Source: Bradyrhizobium campsiandrae
GTDB taxonomy: Bacteria > Pseudomonadota > Alphaproteobacteria > Rhizobiales > Xanthobacteraceae
Direction of reading: 5' to 3'
Assembly: GCF_014529705.1 (NCBI RefSeq)
Contig: NZ_JAANIH010000053.1
Span: 1 to 62,186 of the forward strand
Length of the DNA stretch: 62,186 nt
Both the position numbers and the translations under genes were made by a program. The notes under the pieces are model-generated. The model was not told where the DNA came from, searched no databases, and worked only from the letters and a program-made list of their open reading frames with translations. Positions 1 through 8,936 of the stretch are shown piece by piece; within the stretch, counting starts at the first letter, position 1; each line of letters starts with the position of its first letter.

Positions 1-504
1 TATCTGCAACGGCGCTTTGGCGCGAAGGCGGAAGCGGAGGAGGTACTCCAGGCGTTCATGTTGCGCGCACTGGAGCGGTCTCGCGACATTCGTGATGCGG
101 ACTCGGTTCGAGGCTGGCTGAGCAGGGTCCTGGCGACCACCATCGCCGACTTTCACAGGCAGATATCGAAGAGCAAGACGCGGGAGATGCCTTTTCCGCA
201 TGAGCTTAATGATCGTCTTGCGGCCGACCAGGATGTGGCGGCAGATGCCGTGGTCTGCGAATGTCTTCATACCCACCTTTCCCTGCTCAAGCCCGAGCAT
301 GCCGAAGTCATCAGAAGGGTCGATCTCGGCGGTGAGCCGCGGGAAGTGGTTGCAGCCGATCTGGGTGTGACCGTGAACAATCTGACCGTTCGTCTGCACC
401 GGGCGCGGCACGCCCTGAAGCAGCGGCTGGAACGGACCTGCGTCGTGTGTCTCGAGGAAAGCTTCTGGGAATGCCGCTGCGCCGACAATCGGACGCCGAT
501 CTAG
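1..504 (+). CDS. ECF-type RNA polymerase sigma factor with cysteine-rich C-terminus, 5' end missing
   Basis: The frame is open from base 1, so the true start lies left of the window and only the last 167 residues are seen. A region-2-like helix (DSVRGWLSRVLATTIADFHR) is followed by a region-4 helix-turn-helix around LKPEHAEVI and LTVRLHRARHALKQ, the usual layout of ECF sigma factors, which direct core polymerase to stress or metal-response promoters. After region 4 the chain ends in CVVC, seven residues, then CRC, a C-x2-C-x7-C-x-C cluster. CorE-type sigma factors carry a metal-sensing cysteine-rich tail in this place, so metal or redox sensing is possible but inferred. No anti-sigma gene follows; the next gene is convergent and shares the bases CTAG of both stop codons. 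Confidence 0.75.
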   Translation, partial: YLQRRFGAKAEAEEVLQAFMLRALERSRDIRDADSVRGWLSRVLATTIADFHRQISKSKTREMPFPHELNDRLAADQDVAADAVVCECLHTHLSLLKPEHAEVIRRVDLGGEPREVVAADLGVTVNNLTVRLHRARHALKQRLERTCVVCLEESFWECRCADNRTPI

Positions 505-3308
505 CTTGCCTCGCGGCGTCGCGTCTTGCCGATGTCGCGCTGGGCGAGGCGGCTGCGATGGAGCGCGAACAGCTCCACGACTTTGTCGGCCGGCTTTGCG
601 GCGCTGAACAGATAGCCTTGCATCTCGGAACAGCCGAGCGTGCGGAGCAGGCGCTGCTGCTCTTCGGTCTCGACGCCCTCCGCCGTGGTCGCCATGCGGC
701 GGGCGCTGGCGAGGTTGACGACGGCCTGCACGATGCTGGCCGAGCCGTCGGGGCCGGCGATGTCGCTGACGAAGCAGCGGTCGATCTTGATCTTGTCGAA
801 CGGGAAGCGGTGCAGATAGCTCAGCGAGGAGTAGCCGGTGCCGAAATCGTCGAGCGCGATGCGGACGCCGATGGCCCGGAGCTGGTGCAGGATCGCAAGC
901 GCGGTGTCGTCGTCGCGGATCAGCACGGCCTCGGTGATTTCGAGCTCCAGGCGGCTCGCCGGCAGGTTGGAAGCGGCCAGCGCCGCCATGATCTTCAGCG
1001 CCAGCGTTCCGCTCTTGAACTGTACCGGCGAGACGTTGACGGCGAGGCGGATGTCGTCGGGCCAGGCGGCCGCGTCGCGGCAGGCGGTTGTCAGCACCCA
1101 TTCGCCGATCTCGTTGATCAGCCCGGTATCCTCCGCAATCGGGATGAACTCGGCGGGCGAGACCATGCCGCGTTCGGGATGACGCCAGCGCACCAGTGCT
1201 TCGCAACCGGTGATGCGGTCGTCCTTGAGGCTGAGGCAGGGCTGGTAATACACTTCGAGGCCGCCTTCGAGGCCGCCTCCAAGTCCACCTTCAAGTCCGC
1301 TTTGGGCGATGGCGTGGCGCAGATCGCTCTCGAGTTGGCGACGCTCGCGCACCTTGGCGTCCATTTCCGGCTCGAAGAAGCGATAGGTGCGACGTCCCGC
1401 CGATTTGGCGGCGTACATCGCCATATCAGCGTTCTTCAGGAGCTGGTCCAGCGCGTTGCCGTGTTCCGGCGCCAGGGCGATGCCGATGCTGGCGTCGGTG
1501 GTGAGGTGATGGCCCATGCAGTCGATCGGCGCACGGATCGCCGTGAACACGCGCGCGACGAGCTCGCCGACCTGATCCTGCGAGGTCACGGCGCTCTGCA
1601 CGATCGCGAATTCATCGCCACCGAGCCGCGCCACGAAATCGGTCGGGCCTGCGCAGCGGCGGAGGCTGTTCGCCACCGATTTCAGCAGTTCGTCGCCGAC
1701 GAGATGGCCGAGCGCGTCGTTGACGCCCTTGAATTCGTCGATGTCGATGTAGTGCACGGCAAGCTCTTCGCCGTCGGCGATGGTGGCCAGCTGCTCGCGC
1801 AGATGTTCGTGGAACATGGCGCGGTTCGGCAGGTCGGTCAGCGCGTCGTAGTGGGCGAGATGGGTAATGCGCTCCTCGATTCGACGGCGCTCGGTGATGT
1901 CTTCGTGGGTGGCGACCCAGCCGCCATCGCCGAGAGGTTCGTTGACGATCTGGATCGAGCGGCCGTCGCCCGTGTCGATGACCATGGAGTTGCGCACGTG
2001 GATGTCGCGCAGCACGCGCGCGACATAGCGGTCGACGTCGCCCGTGTACGAGCCGGTGGCCTTGCGGTGCACGATGATGTCCCGGAAGCTGCAACCGGGC
2101 TTCACGATCTCGGCCGACAAGCCGTACATTTCGATGTAGCGCTGGTTGCAGACCACGAGGCGCCGCTCTGCGTCGAACAGCAGCAGGCCCTGGGTCATGT
2201 TGTTCACGGCGCGGTCGAGGCGCAGCTTCTCCAGCGTCAGCCGTTCCCGGGACATGCGGTGCTGCTCCAGGAGCTTGCGCACGATGGCGATCAGCACGCC
2301 GGCGATCGCAAGCGCGGAGGCGCCGGCGACCGAAATCAGAATGCCGATCTGCTCGCGCCAGTCGGCGAGGGCCGCGGCGCGCGTGGTCGTTGCCATCATC
2401 ACGATCGGGAAATGGGGCAGGGCGTGCACCGAGATCAGCCGGTCCTCGCCGTCGACGGGGCTGACGAAGCGGCCGGCGAAGTGATCGAGTGCGAAGACCC
2501 GCTGCTGCTCGAACGAGCCGTTCCTGAAATTGCGTCCCATCAGCTCGGCGGAATGCGGGAAGCGGGCAAGCAAGGTGCCGTCCCGGTGCAGCATCGAGAT
2601 CGTGGAACCTTCGCCGAGCATGACGGACTCGAAGAATTTTTCGAAATTGGCCGGCTCGATGCCGCGCCCGACGACGCCCATGAACTCCCCGTGCGGGCCC
2701 ATGATCCTGCGCACGATCAGGATGGTCCAGGCTCCGGAGATGCGGCTGTGGACCGGCTCGATCAGCAGATCGGGCGATTGCGGATCGTAACGGAAGCTGC
2801 GGAAATAGGCGCGATCGGCGACGTTGATCTTCGGCGCCGGCCACGCCGTCGAGGAGTTGATCAGATTGCCGGTGGCATCGACGACATTGACGCCGCCCAT
2901 GTAAGGCAGCGCGTCGATCTTCGAGCGCAACATCCGGTGCACGTCCTCGCCGCCAAGTCGCCGACGGTACTCCTCGGCAGTGGTGATGCCGTTGGCGCGC
3001 ACGTAATCGACGAAATCCTTCTGGATGACAGCGAAGTCCTGCAATTGCTGATCGAAATGATGGGCAAGCAGCAGTGCGGTGTTTTCCAACTCGCGGCTGG
3101 CGTTGCGCAGCGCGCGCTCGCGAAAGTTCTGAGCCATCAGCACCGCGCCGACCGCGATCGCGGCGATCAAGAGCGTGCCGCCCACCACCAGCCAGCGGAT
3201 CGGTCCGCCGCGCACGAAGGCCTGGTCAAGGAGGCGACTGCCGTATCTTGTCATCATGTCGATCGTTGCCGCGCACACGTCAGGGTCAATTCCCGACCCA
3301 CGTAACAT
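501..3308 (-). CDS. Membrane-bound PAS-GGDEF-EAL cyclic-di-GMP signalling protein
   Basis: This 935-residue protein has a transmembrane helix near residues 40-60, a periplasmic sensor region of the CACHE kind, a second helix near 320-345, a PAS domain (about 360-460), a GGDEF domain with intact GGDEF at 563-567, and an EAL domain with EALVRW from residue 703. Intact motifs in both halves suggest it could make and degrade cyclic di-GMP; which activity dominates cannot be told from sequence. Between the two catalytic domains is a glycine-leucine-glutamate-rich linker encoded by a 12-bp minisatellite. The assigned ATG at 3308 has no clear ribosome site; the paired ATGs at 3257 and 3254 (residues 18 and 19) are good alternatives. 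It stands alone and is convergent with the sigma factor gene. Confidence 0.9.
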   Translation of the reverse strand: MLRGSGIDPDVCAATIDMMTRYGSRLLDQAFVRGGPIRWLVVGGTLLIAAIAVGAVLMAQNFRERALRNASRELENTALLLAHHFDQQLQDFAVIQKDFVDYVRANGITTAEEYRRRLGGEDVHRMLRSKIDALPYMGGVNVVDATGNLINSSTAWPAPKINVADRAYFRSFRYDPQSPDLLIEPVHSRISGAWTILIVRRIMGPHGEFMGVVGRGIEPANFEKFFESVMLGEGSTISMLHRDGTLLARFPHSAELMGRNFRNGSFEQQRVFALDHFAGRFVSPVDGEDRLISVHALPHFPIVMMATTTRAAALADWREQIGILISVAGASALAIAGVLIAIVRKLLEQHRMSRERLTLEKLRLDRAVNNMTQGLLLFDAERRLVVCNQRYIEMYGLSAEIVKPGCSFRDIIVHRKATGSYTGDVDRYVARVLRDIHVRNSMVIDTGDGRSIQIVNEPLGDGGWVATHEDITERRRIEERITHLAHYDALTDLPNRAMFHEHLREQLATIADGEELAVHYIDIDEFKGVNDALGHLVGDELLKSVANSLRRCAGPTDFVARLGGDEFAIVQSAVTSQDQVGELVARVFTAIRAPIDCMGHHLTTDASIGIALAPEHGNALDQLLKNADMAMYAAKSAGRRTYRFFEPEMDAKVRERRQLESDLRHAIAQSGLEGGLGGGLEGGLEVYYQPCLSLKDDRITGCEALVRWRHPERGMVSPAEFIPIAEDTGLINEIGEWVLTTACRDAAAWPDDIRLAVNVSPVQFKSGTLALKIMAALAASNLPASRLELEITEAVLIRDDDTALAILHQLRAIGVRIALDDFGTGYSSLSYLHRFPFDKIKIDRCFVSDIAGPDGSASIVQAVVNLASARRMATTAEGVETEEQQRLLRTLGCSEMQGYLFSAAKPADKVVELFALHRSRLAQRDIGKTRRREAS
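1254..1298 (-). repeat. 12-bp minisatellite inside the GGDEF-EAL linker
   Basis: On the plus strand TTCGAGGCCGCC occurs twice in tandem (1254-1277), followed by a diverged third copy (1278-1289) and a partial fourth. It encodes a run of Gly-Gly-Leu-Glu units between the diguanylate cyclase and phosphodiesterase domains. The unit is a multiple of three, so copy-number changes would lengthen or shorten the linker without a frameshift. Confidence 0.85.
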
Positions 3309-3510
3309 CCGTCGGTTTACGGGATTGATGTGGAGGCGGCGTTAGGAAGCGCGGTTAATGCGGCATGAACCGCAGCACTCAAATGCAATCAATGTGCATG
3401 GCGGAGGGCGCGCGTGCTTGACCCAGTGATATTGGCGATGGGGGCTCCGCGCTTGTTCGCCGCAGCGGCGTCAACCGGCCCTTAACCGTGTAACGGGCTG
3501 GAGGATATTG

Positions 3511-4038
3511 TTACGCCCGATAGTAGCCCGACTTGCCTCCCAGCTTCTCGACGAGATGAATGCCCTCGATGCGCACGCCGCGCTCGACCGCCTTGATCAT
3601 GTCGTAGATGGTGAGGCAGGCGACCGAGACCGCTGTCAGCGCCTCCATCTCGACGCCGGTTGGGCCGGTCACCTTGACGCTGGCACGGACCACGCAGCCC
3701 GGCAGCTTCGCGTCGGGCTCGATCTCGACCGTGACCTTCGACAGCGCCAGTGGATGACAGAGCGGGATCAGCTCGGAGGTACGTTTCGCCGCCATGATTC
3801 CGGCGATGCGCGCGGTGCCGAGCACGTCGCCCTTCTTGGCGTTGCCGGAGACGATCAGGTCGAGCGTCGCCTTCGCCATGACGACGCGGCCTTCGGCGAC
3901 GGCGAGCCGCTCGGTTGCGGCCTTGTCGGAGACGTCGACCATCCGCGCCTCGCCGGAGGCGCCGATATGGGTGAGGGCAGGGCTGGCCCTTCCAGCCTTG
4001 CTCTTCGCAGGCTTGCGCGCCACATCCTTGCGCGCCAC
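3511..4038 (-). CDS. moaC: Cyclic pyranopterin monophosphate synthase MoaC
   Basis: MoaC acts in molybdenum cofactor synthesis, turning the MoaA product into cyclic pyranopterin monophosphate. The family core is clear: LTHIGASGEARMVDVSDKAA near the start, the LIPLCHPLALSKV motif, and GVEMEALTAVSVACLTIYDM near the end. An ATG at 4065 would give 184 residues, longer than the usual 160, and overlap trpC by 26 bases. I place the start at the GTG at 4038, one base after the trpC stop, giving 175 residues; a second GTG at 4023 is also possible. The bases between these two GTGs are an imperfect 15-bp duplication (VARKD then VARKP). Last gene visible of a minus-strand run starting with the PpiD-like gene. 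Confidence 0.9.
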   Translation of the reverse strand: MARKDVARKPAKSKAGRASPALTHIGASGEARMVDVSDKAATERLAVAEGRVVMAKATLDLIVSGNAKKGDVLGTARIAGIMAAKRTSELIPLCHPLALSKVTVEIEPDAKLPGCVVRASVKVTGPTGVEMEALTAVSVACLTIYDMIKAVERGVRIEGIHLVEKLGGKSGYYRA

Positions 4039-4039
4039 G

Positions 4040-4861
4040 TCAGCGCGTGCCCGTGGCGCGCGCATTGGTCTTGCGCGCGAGCAGCGTGCGCGTCGCCGCA
4101 GTGACGTCGGCCTGCCGCATCAGGCTCTCGCCGACCAGGAAGGTCGACATGCCGACGCGTTCGAGCCGGGCAAGGTCCTCCGGCGTGAAGATGCCGCTCT
4201 CGCCGACCATCAGCCTCTCGCTGGGGATCAGCGGCGCCAGCATCTCGCTGGTCGCCAGCGTCGTCTCGAACGTACGCAAGTTGCGATTGTTGACGCCGAT
4301 CATCGGCGACCGCAGCTTCAGCGCCCGGTCGAGTTCGGCGCGATCGTGAATCTCGATCAGCACATCCATGCCATAGGCGATCGCGGCGTCCTCGAGGTCC
4401 CTGGCGGTGGCGTCATCGAGCGCGGCCATGATGATGAGAATGCAGTCGGCGCCATGCGCGCGCGCCTCGACCACCTGATAGGTATCGAACAGAAAGTCCT
4501 TGCGCAGCACGGGCAGCGAGGTCGCCGCGCGCGCCGCCACCATGAAATCAAGATGGCCCTGAAACGAGGGCGCGTCGGTCAGGATCGACAGGCAGGCCGC
4601 GCCGCCCGCCTCATAGGCCCTGGCAAGAGCAGGCGGATCGAAATCGGCGCGGATCAGCCCCTTGGAGGGCGAGGCCTTCTTCACCTCGGCGATCAGGGCA
4701 TAATCGCCATTGGTGTGTTTGGCCTTGATGGCGCGTACGAAGCCGCGCGGCGCGCCTTGCGCCTTGGCCTGTGCCTCGACCGCCGAGAGCGGCTGGGCGC
4801 GCTTGGCGGCCGCGATCTCCTCGCGCTTGTAGGCCTCGATCTTGGTCAGGATATCAGACAT
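4040..4861 (-). CDS. trpC: Indole-3-glycerol phosphate synthase TrpC
   Basis: This 273-residue single-domain enzyme closes the indole ring in tryptophan synthesis, converting carboxyphenylaminodeoxyribulose phosphate to indoleglycerol phosphate. Visible family motifs include ALIAEVKKASPSKGLIR with the catalytic lysine, FDPPALARAYEAGGAACLSILTD with the strand-loop following it, LPVLRKDFLFD, IGVNNRNL, and GESGIF towards the C-terminus. It is a full-length TIM barrel without the PRA isomerase fusion seen in enterobacteria. It starts seven bases after trpD ends and abuts moaC, so the three are probably cotranscribed. Confidence 0.97.
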   Translation of the reverse strand: MSDILTKIEAYKREEIAAAKRAQPLSAVEAQAKAQGAPRGFVRAIKAKHTNGDYALIAEVKKASPSKGLIRADFDPPALARAYEAGGAACLSILTDAPSFQGHLDFMVAARAATSLPVLRKDFLFDTYQVVEARAHGADCILIIMAALDDATARDLEDAAIAYGMDVLIEIHDRAELDRALKLRSPMIGVNNRNLRTFETTLATSEMLAPLIPSERLMVGESGIFTPEDLARLERVGMSTFLVGESLMRQADVTAATRTLLARKTNARATGTR

Positions 4862-4868
4862 GACAGGC

Positions 4869-5882
4869 TCAGCTGTTCGAGACCGCGATCAGGTGCTTCA
4901 GCCGCGCGCTTGCCGCGCCGCTGTCGAGCGATTTTGCGCCGATTGCGACGCCTTCCCTCAGGTCCTTGGCGCGTCCGGCGACGACCAGCGCGGCGGCGGC
5001 GTTGATCAGCGCGACGTCGCGATAGGGGCTCGGCTTGCCGTCGAGGACGTTTTGCAACGCCATCGCGTTGGCGTCGGCATCACCGCCCTTGAGGGCACCG
5101 GGTTCGCACCGCGGCAGGCCGGCGTCTTCGGGCGTCACCTCGAAACTCCTGATCTCGTCGTTGTGGAGCGCCGAGACGAAGGTCGGGCCGGTGAGGGTGA
5201 TCTCGTCGAGGCCGTCGGAGCCGTGCACCACCCAGGCGGATTCGGAGCCGAGATTCTTCAGCACCTGCGCCAGCGGCTGCACCCATTGTCTGGAGAATAC
5301 GCCGACCATCTGCCGCTTCACGCCGGCCGGGTTGGACAAGGGGCCGAGCAGGTTGAAGATCGTGCGGGTGGCGAGCTCGACCCGGGTCGGGCCGACGTTC
5401 TTCATCGCAGGGTGATGCGCGGGGGCGAACATGAAGCCGATGCCGCATTCGCGGATGCAGCGCCCGACCTGCTCGGGCTTGAGGTCGATCTTCACGCCGA
5501 GCGAGGTCAGCACGTCGGCGGCGCCGGAGCGCGACGACAGCGCGCGATTGCCGTGCTTGGCGACCGGCAGGCCGGCGCCCGAGACGATGAACGAGGCGCA
5601 GGTCGAGACGTTGACGGAGCCGGAGCCGTCACCGCCGGTGCCGACGATGTCGACGGCGTCCGCGGGCGCCTCGACCGTCAGCATCTTCGAGCGCATCGCC
5701 GTGACCGCGCCGGTGATCTCCTCCACGGTCTCGCCGCGCACGCGCAGCGCCATCAACAGGCCGCCCATCTGCGAGGGCGTGGCCTCGCCGGACATCACGG
5801 CGTCGAAGGCGGACGCGGCTTCCTCGCGCGACAGGCTGGCGCCGGTCGCCACTTTTCCAATGATCGATTTCAGGTCGTCCAT
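4869..5882 (-). CDS. trpD: Anthranilate phosphoribosyltransferase TrpD
   Basis: TrpD joins anthranilate to phosphoribosyl pyrophosphate, the second step of the tryptophan branch. At 337 residues it has normal length. The PRPP-binding loop GTGGDGSGSVNVST is intact, as is KHGNRALSSRSGAADVLTSLG, which shapes the anthranilate site, and FMFAPAHHPAMKNV. It follows the PpiD-like gene with only 14 bases between and precedes trpC, an arrangement I know from Bradyrhizobium and relatives. No attenuator or leader peptide is seen because the operon start is at the PpiD-like gene. Confidence 0.97.
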   Translation of the reverse strand: MDDLKSIIGKVATGASLSREEAASAFDAVMSGEATPSQMGGLLMALRVRGETVEEITGAVTAMRSKMLTVEAPADAVDIVGTGGDGSGSVNVSTCASFIVSGAGLPVAKHGNRALSSRSGAADVLTSLGVKIDLKPEQVGRCIRECGIGFMFAPAHHPAMKNVGPTRVELATRTIFNLLGPLSNPAGVKRQMVGVFSRQWVQPLAQVLKNLGSESAWVVHGSDGLDEITLTGPTFVSALHNDEIRSFEVTPEDAGLPRCEPGALKGGDADANAMALQNVLDGKPSPYRDVALINAAAALVVAGRAKDLREGVAIGAKSLDSGAASARLKHLIAVSNS

Positions 5883-5896
5883 CGCGTGCTTTCAAC

Positions 5897-7795
5897 TCAC
5901 TGGTTCGCGCCGGTCACTTGCGCGAAGGCGGCCTGATTGATGCTGGTCCCGATGTCGGCTTCGAGCTTGGTGACATAGGAGGCAACCTGCTCGTCGGTCA
6001 GCGAGCGGTCGATGCTGTCCTTCAGCTTCTTGACGGCGTCGGAGGCGGTGTCGACCGCGGGATCGACGACGTCGGTGACGCGATAGACGATCACTTCGCT
6101 GCCGCCGGTCACGGGCGCCTGTCCGACGCCGTCCTTGGCGGTGCGGAAGGCGGCCGCAACGATGTTCGCGGGCACGCCGGCCGGGGAGTCGTCGCGCTTG
6201 AAGCCGCTTGCGGTCTCGACCTTGGCGTTGATCGCAGAGGCCTCGTCGGCGAGCTTGCCGCCCGCCTCTAGCTTCTGCACCATCTCGGTCGCCTTCGCCT
6301 TCAGCTTGTTGGCGATCTGGTCCTGGCGCCAACGCGCCTCGACCTGGTCACGGACCTCGTCGAGATTGCGGTCGCGCGACGGCGTGATTGCGAGCACGTC
6401 GTACCAGACGTAACCGCCCTTGAACGAGATCGGGTCGTTGTCGACGCCGACGTCGCTGTTGAAGGCTTGCGAGACCACGTCGAGGCCTTGCGGAATGTTG
6501 TCGACCGTTTGTCCGTTCGGCGCCCGGCCGGAGCGGTCGACCGCATCGACGGTCACGGCGGTGAGCCCGAGCTTCTGCGCGGCGTCGGCGACGCTGGTGC
6601 CGGCGCCGCGTTCATCCTCCATCTTGTCGCGGAGCTCGCCGACCTTGGTGCGCGCGCGTCCGATGGCGATCTCGCGCTTGATGGCGGGGGCGAGGCTGGC
6701 GTAGTTCGCTTCGACGCCCGGCTCGATCTTGTCGACCTTGACGATCGAGACGCCAATCGGGCCCTGGATCGGCTGGCTGATTTCGCCAACCGGAAGGGCG
6801 AAGGCGGCATTGCCGACCGCGGATTCGAGCGAGGATTTGGCGACGAGCCCGAGGTCGACGTCGGAGGCGCTCAGCCCGCGTTCCTTGCCGAGGTCCTCGA
6901 AGGACAGGCCACCGACCAGGCGCTCGCGTGCGGCCTGCGCTTCGGCGAGGTTCGGAAACACGATCTGGTGGATCTGGCGCTTCTCGGGCGTGCCGAGCTG
7001 GTCCTTGCGCTGATCGAACAACTTTTTGGCCTCATCGTCGGAGACGTCGGTCCACTTGGCGATGTCATCAGGCGAGATCACGGCGAACACGATCTTGCGG
7101 TATTCGGGAGCGCGGAACTGGACCTTGTGATCCTCGAAATAGGCGGCGAGGGCCTCGGGCGAGGGCGGCTCGATGGTGCCTGCCTGCGCGGCGTCGAGCC
7201 TGACGAACTCGATCGCGCGTTGCTCGTTCTGGAAGCGTGTCGCGACCTCGAGCATGGTCTTCGGCGGCTCGAGGCCGGCGCCGATCGTGCCGGTGATCTG
7301 CCGGCGCAGCGCCACCTTGCGCTGCTCGGCCACGTAACGCTGCTCGGTATAGCCGAAATTGCGGATCAGCCCCTGGAAGCGGTTCGGATCGAACTTGCCG
7401 TCGACGCCCTTGAAGTTCGGGTCGTTCATGATGAGCTGGCGGACCTGCTCGTCGGACTGGCCGAGTCCGAGCTGGCGCGCGTTTTCGTCGAGGGCGGCTT
7501 CCGCGATGGTCTGCTGCAGCACTTGGCGGTCAAGGCCGAACGCGCGCGCCTGATCGGGCGTCAGCGGCCGGCCGAACTGGCGGCCGATCTGCTGCAGGCG
7601 ATCGGTGTAGATCTGGCGGAACTCGTTCAGTGAAATCTCGGTGTGGCCGACCTTGGCGACCGTGGATTGGCCAAAGCCCCGGAAAATGTCGGCGATGCCC
7701 CAGATGCCAAAGCTGATGATCAGCACGCCCATCACCACGGCCATGATGGTCTTGCCGACCCAGTTTGATGAGGCCTTGCGCATTCCTCGAAGCAT
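5897..7795 (-). CDS. PpiD-like membrane-anchored peptidyl-prolyl isomerase (SurA N-terminal plus PpiC domain)
   Basis: One transmembrane helix near residues 15-35 (KTIMAVVMGVLIISFGIWG) anchors a long periplasmic part. A SurA-N-like chaperone region follows to about residue 160, then a parvulin PpiC domain around 265-355 (QIHQIVFPNLAEAQAARERL, then FALPVGEISQPIQGPIGV). It likely assists folding of outer-membrane and periplasmic proteins emerging from the Sec channel. Length is 632 residues from the ATG at 7795; a TTG at 7804 would add three. The gene is divergent from tpiA across about 220 bases and leads a minus-strand run with trpD, trpC and moaC, so part of tryptophan synthesis may be read from its promoter. 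Confidence 0.9.
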   Translation of the reverse strand: MLRGMRKASSNWVGKTIMAVVMGVLIISFGIWGIADIFRGFGQSTVAKVGHTEISLNEFRQIYTDRLQQIGRQFGRPLTPDQARAFGLDRQVLQQTIAEAALDENARQLGLGQSDEQVRQLIMNDPNFKGVDGKFDPNRFQGLIRNFGYTEQRYVAEQRKVALRRQITGTIGAGLEPPKTMLEVATRFQNEQRAIEFVRLDAAQAGTIEPPSPEALAAYFEDHKVQFRAPEYRKIVFAVISPDDIAKWTDVSDDEAKKLFDQRKDQLGTPEKRQIHQIVFPNLAEAQAARERLVGGLSFEDLGKERGLSASDVDLGLVAKSSLESAVGNAAFALPVGEISQPIQGPIGVSIVKVDKIEPGVEANYASLAPAIKREIAIGRARTKVGELRDKMEDERGAGTSVADAAQKLGLTAVTVDAVDRSGRAPNGQTVDNIPQGLDVVSQAFNSDVGVDNDPISFKGGYVWYDVLAITPSRDRNLDEVRDQVEARWRQDQIANKLKAKATEMVQKLEAGGKLADEASAINAKVETASGFKRDDSPAGVPANIVAAAFRTAKDGVGQAPVTGGSEVIVYRVTDVVDPAVDTASDAVKKLKDSIDRSLTDEQVASYVTKLEADIGTSINQAAFAQVTGANQ

Positions 7796-8021
7796 TTGGT
7801 CCAACTTGTCTTGATTAAGGAGGGGAACGGGAGCGCGTCTTAATGCAGATTCCGCAAAAGCGCGTCACCAAATTGATATGCCATCATAAAGTGGCGGCTT
7901 TCCCCCCGCAACCTCGCCCCGGTCCAGCCCTCGAAGTTGCGGTTAAGGGCTCCGGGTCTCTGGAACTGCCCGGGCGCCTCTGCTAGCGCATGCGCGAAAC
8001 CTCAATCTGCTGGACATTGCC

Positions 8022-8777
8022 ATGACCGATGCCATCCGCCCCCTGATCGCCGGCAACTGGAAAATGAATGGCCTCAAGGCCGCGGCCGCCGAATTTGACG
8101 CCATGCTCAACGGAGCGGCAGAGGTCGCAGGCAAGGCCGATCTGCTGGTCTGCCCGCCGGCGACGCTGATCGCAGCCTTTGCCGACAAGGCGCGCGGCAA
8201 GAAGGTCGCCGTGGGGGCCCAGGATTGCCATCCCAAGGCCTCCGGCGCCCATACTGGTGACATCGCGGCCGAAATGCTCGCTGACGCCGGCGCGACCGCC
8301 ATCATCGTTGGTCATTCCGAACGCCGCGCCGACCACGGCGAGGGCGACGCGCTGGTCCGGCAGAAGGCGGAGGCGGCGTGGCGGGCCGGGGTGGTCGCCA
8401 TCGTCTGCATCGGCGAGACGCAAGGCCAGCGCGATGCCGGCCAGACCCTCGACATCCTCCGCGGCCAGCTCGACGGCTCGCTGCCTGATAGCTCCACGGC
8501 TACCAATCTGGTCGTGGCTTATGAGCCGGTCTGGGCGATCGGCACGGGGCTGACCCCCACGGCCAAGGATGTCGAGCAAATTCATGGCTTTATCCGGGAA
8601 CTTCTGACCTCCAGGTTCAAGACGGATGGTACCAGGATGCGGATCCTCTACGGCGGCTCGGTCAAGCCGTCGAACGCGGCCGAGTTGATGGCGGTGAACA
8701 ACGTCAACGGTGCGCTGGTTGGCGGCGCGAGCCTGAAAGCGGCCGATTTCCTTGCGATTGCCAAGGGCTGCCCTTAG
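8022..8777 (+). CDS. tpiA: Triosephosphate isomerase
   Basis: TpiA interconverts dihydroxyacetone phosphate and glyceraldehyde 3-phosphate. The 251-residue barrel has all catalytic parts: lysine 14 in AGNWKMNG, histidine 98 in VGHSERR, and glutamate 168 in AYEPVWAIGTG. YGGSVKPSNA and the late glycine loop GALVGGASLKAADF bind phosphate. The start fits the usual family N-terminus. It is followed by secG and pyrG on the same strand; the gaps (about 160 bases each) leave room for separate promoters. Confidence 0.98.
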   Translation: MTDAIRPLIAGNWKMNGLKAAAAEFDAMLNGAAEVAGKADLLVCPPATLIAAFADKARGKKVAVGAQDCHPKASGAHTGDIAAEMLADAGATAIIVGHSERRADHGEGDALVRQKAEAAWRAGVVAIVCIGETQGQRDAGQTLDILRGQLDGSLPDSSTATNLVVAYEPVWAIGTGLTPTAKDVEQIHGFIRELLTSRFKTDGTRMRILYGGSVKPSNAAELMAVNNVNGALVGGASLKAADFLAIAKGCP

Positions 8778-8936
8778 CTGACGAGGGCTGCCCCTAGCGA
8801 AGTCAAAGCTTTGATCCGGGGCCGATCGGGGGTGGCAATGCCCCCTCTGATCGTGTAACACCGCGCAACTTCAGGAAAACCCGCGAAGCGCGATCGGCCG
8901 CCGCCAGGCGCCGCCCGCTTGTGACGGAAGGATACT

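Noticed and set aside
447..3305. A 952-codon open frame antisense to the GGDEF/EAL gene
   Set aside because: It mirrors the real gene through third-position GC bias, shows no domain, and has the low-complexity Ala/Arg/Asp composition of antisense frames. The minus-strand frame has intact GGDEF and EAL motifs.
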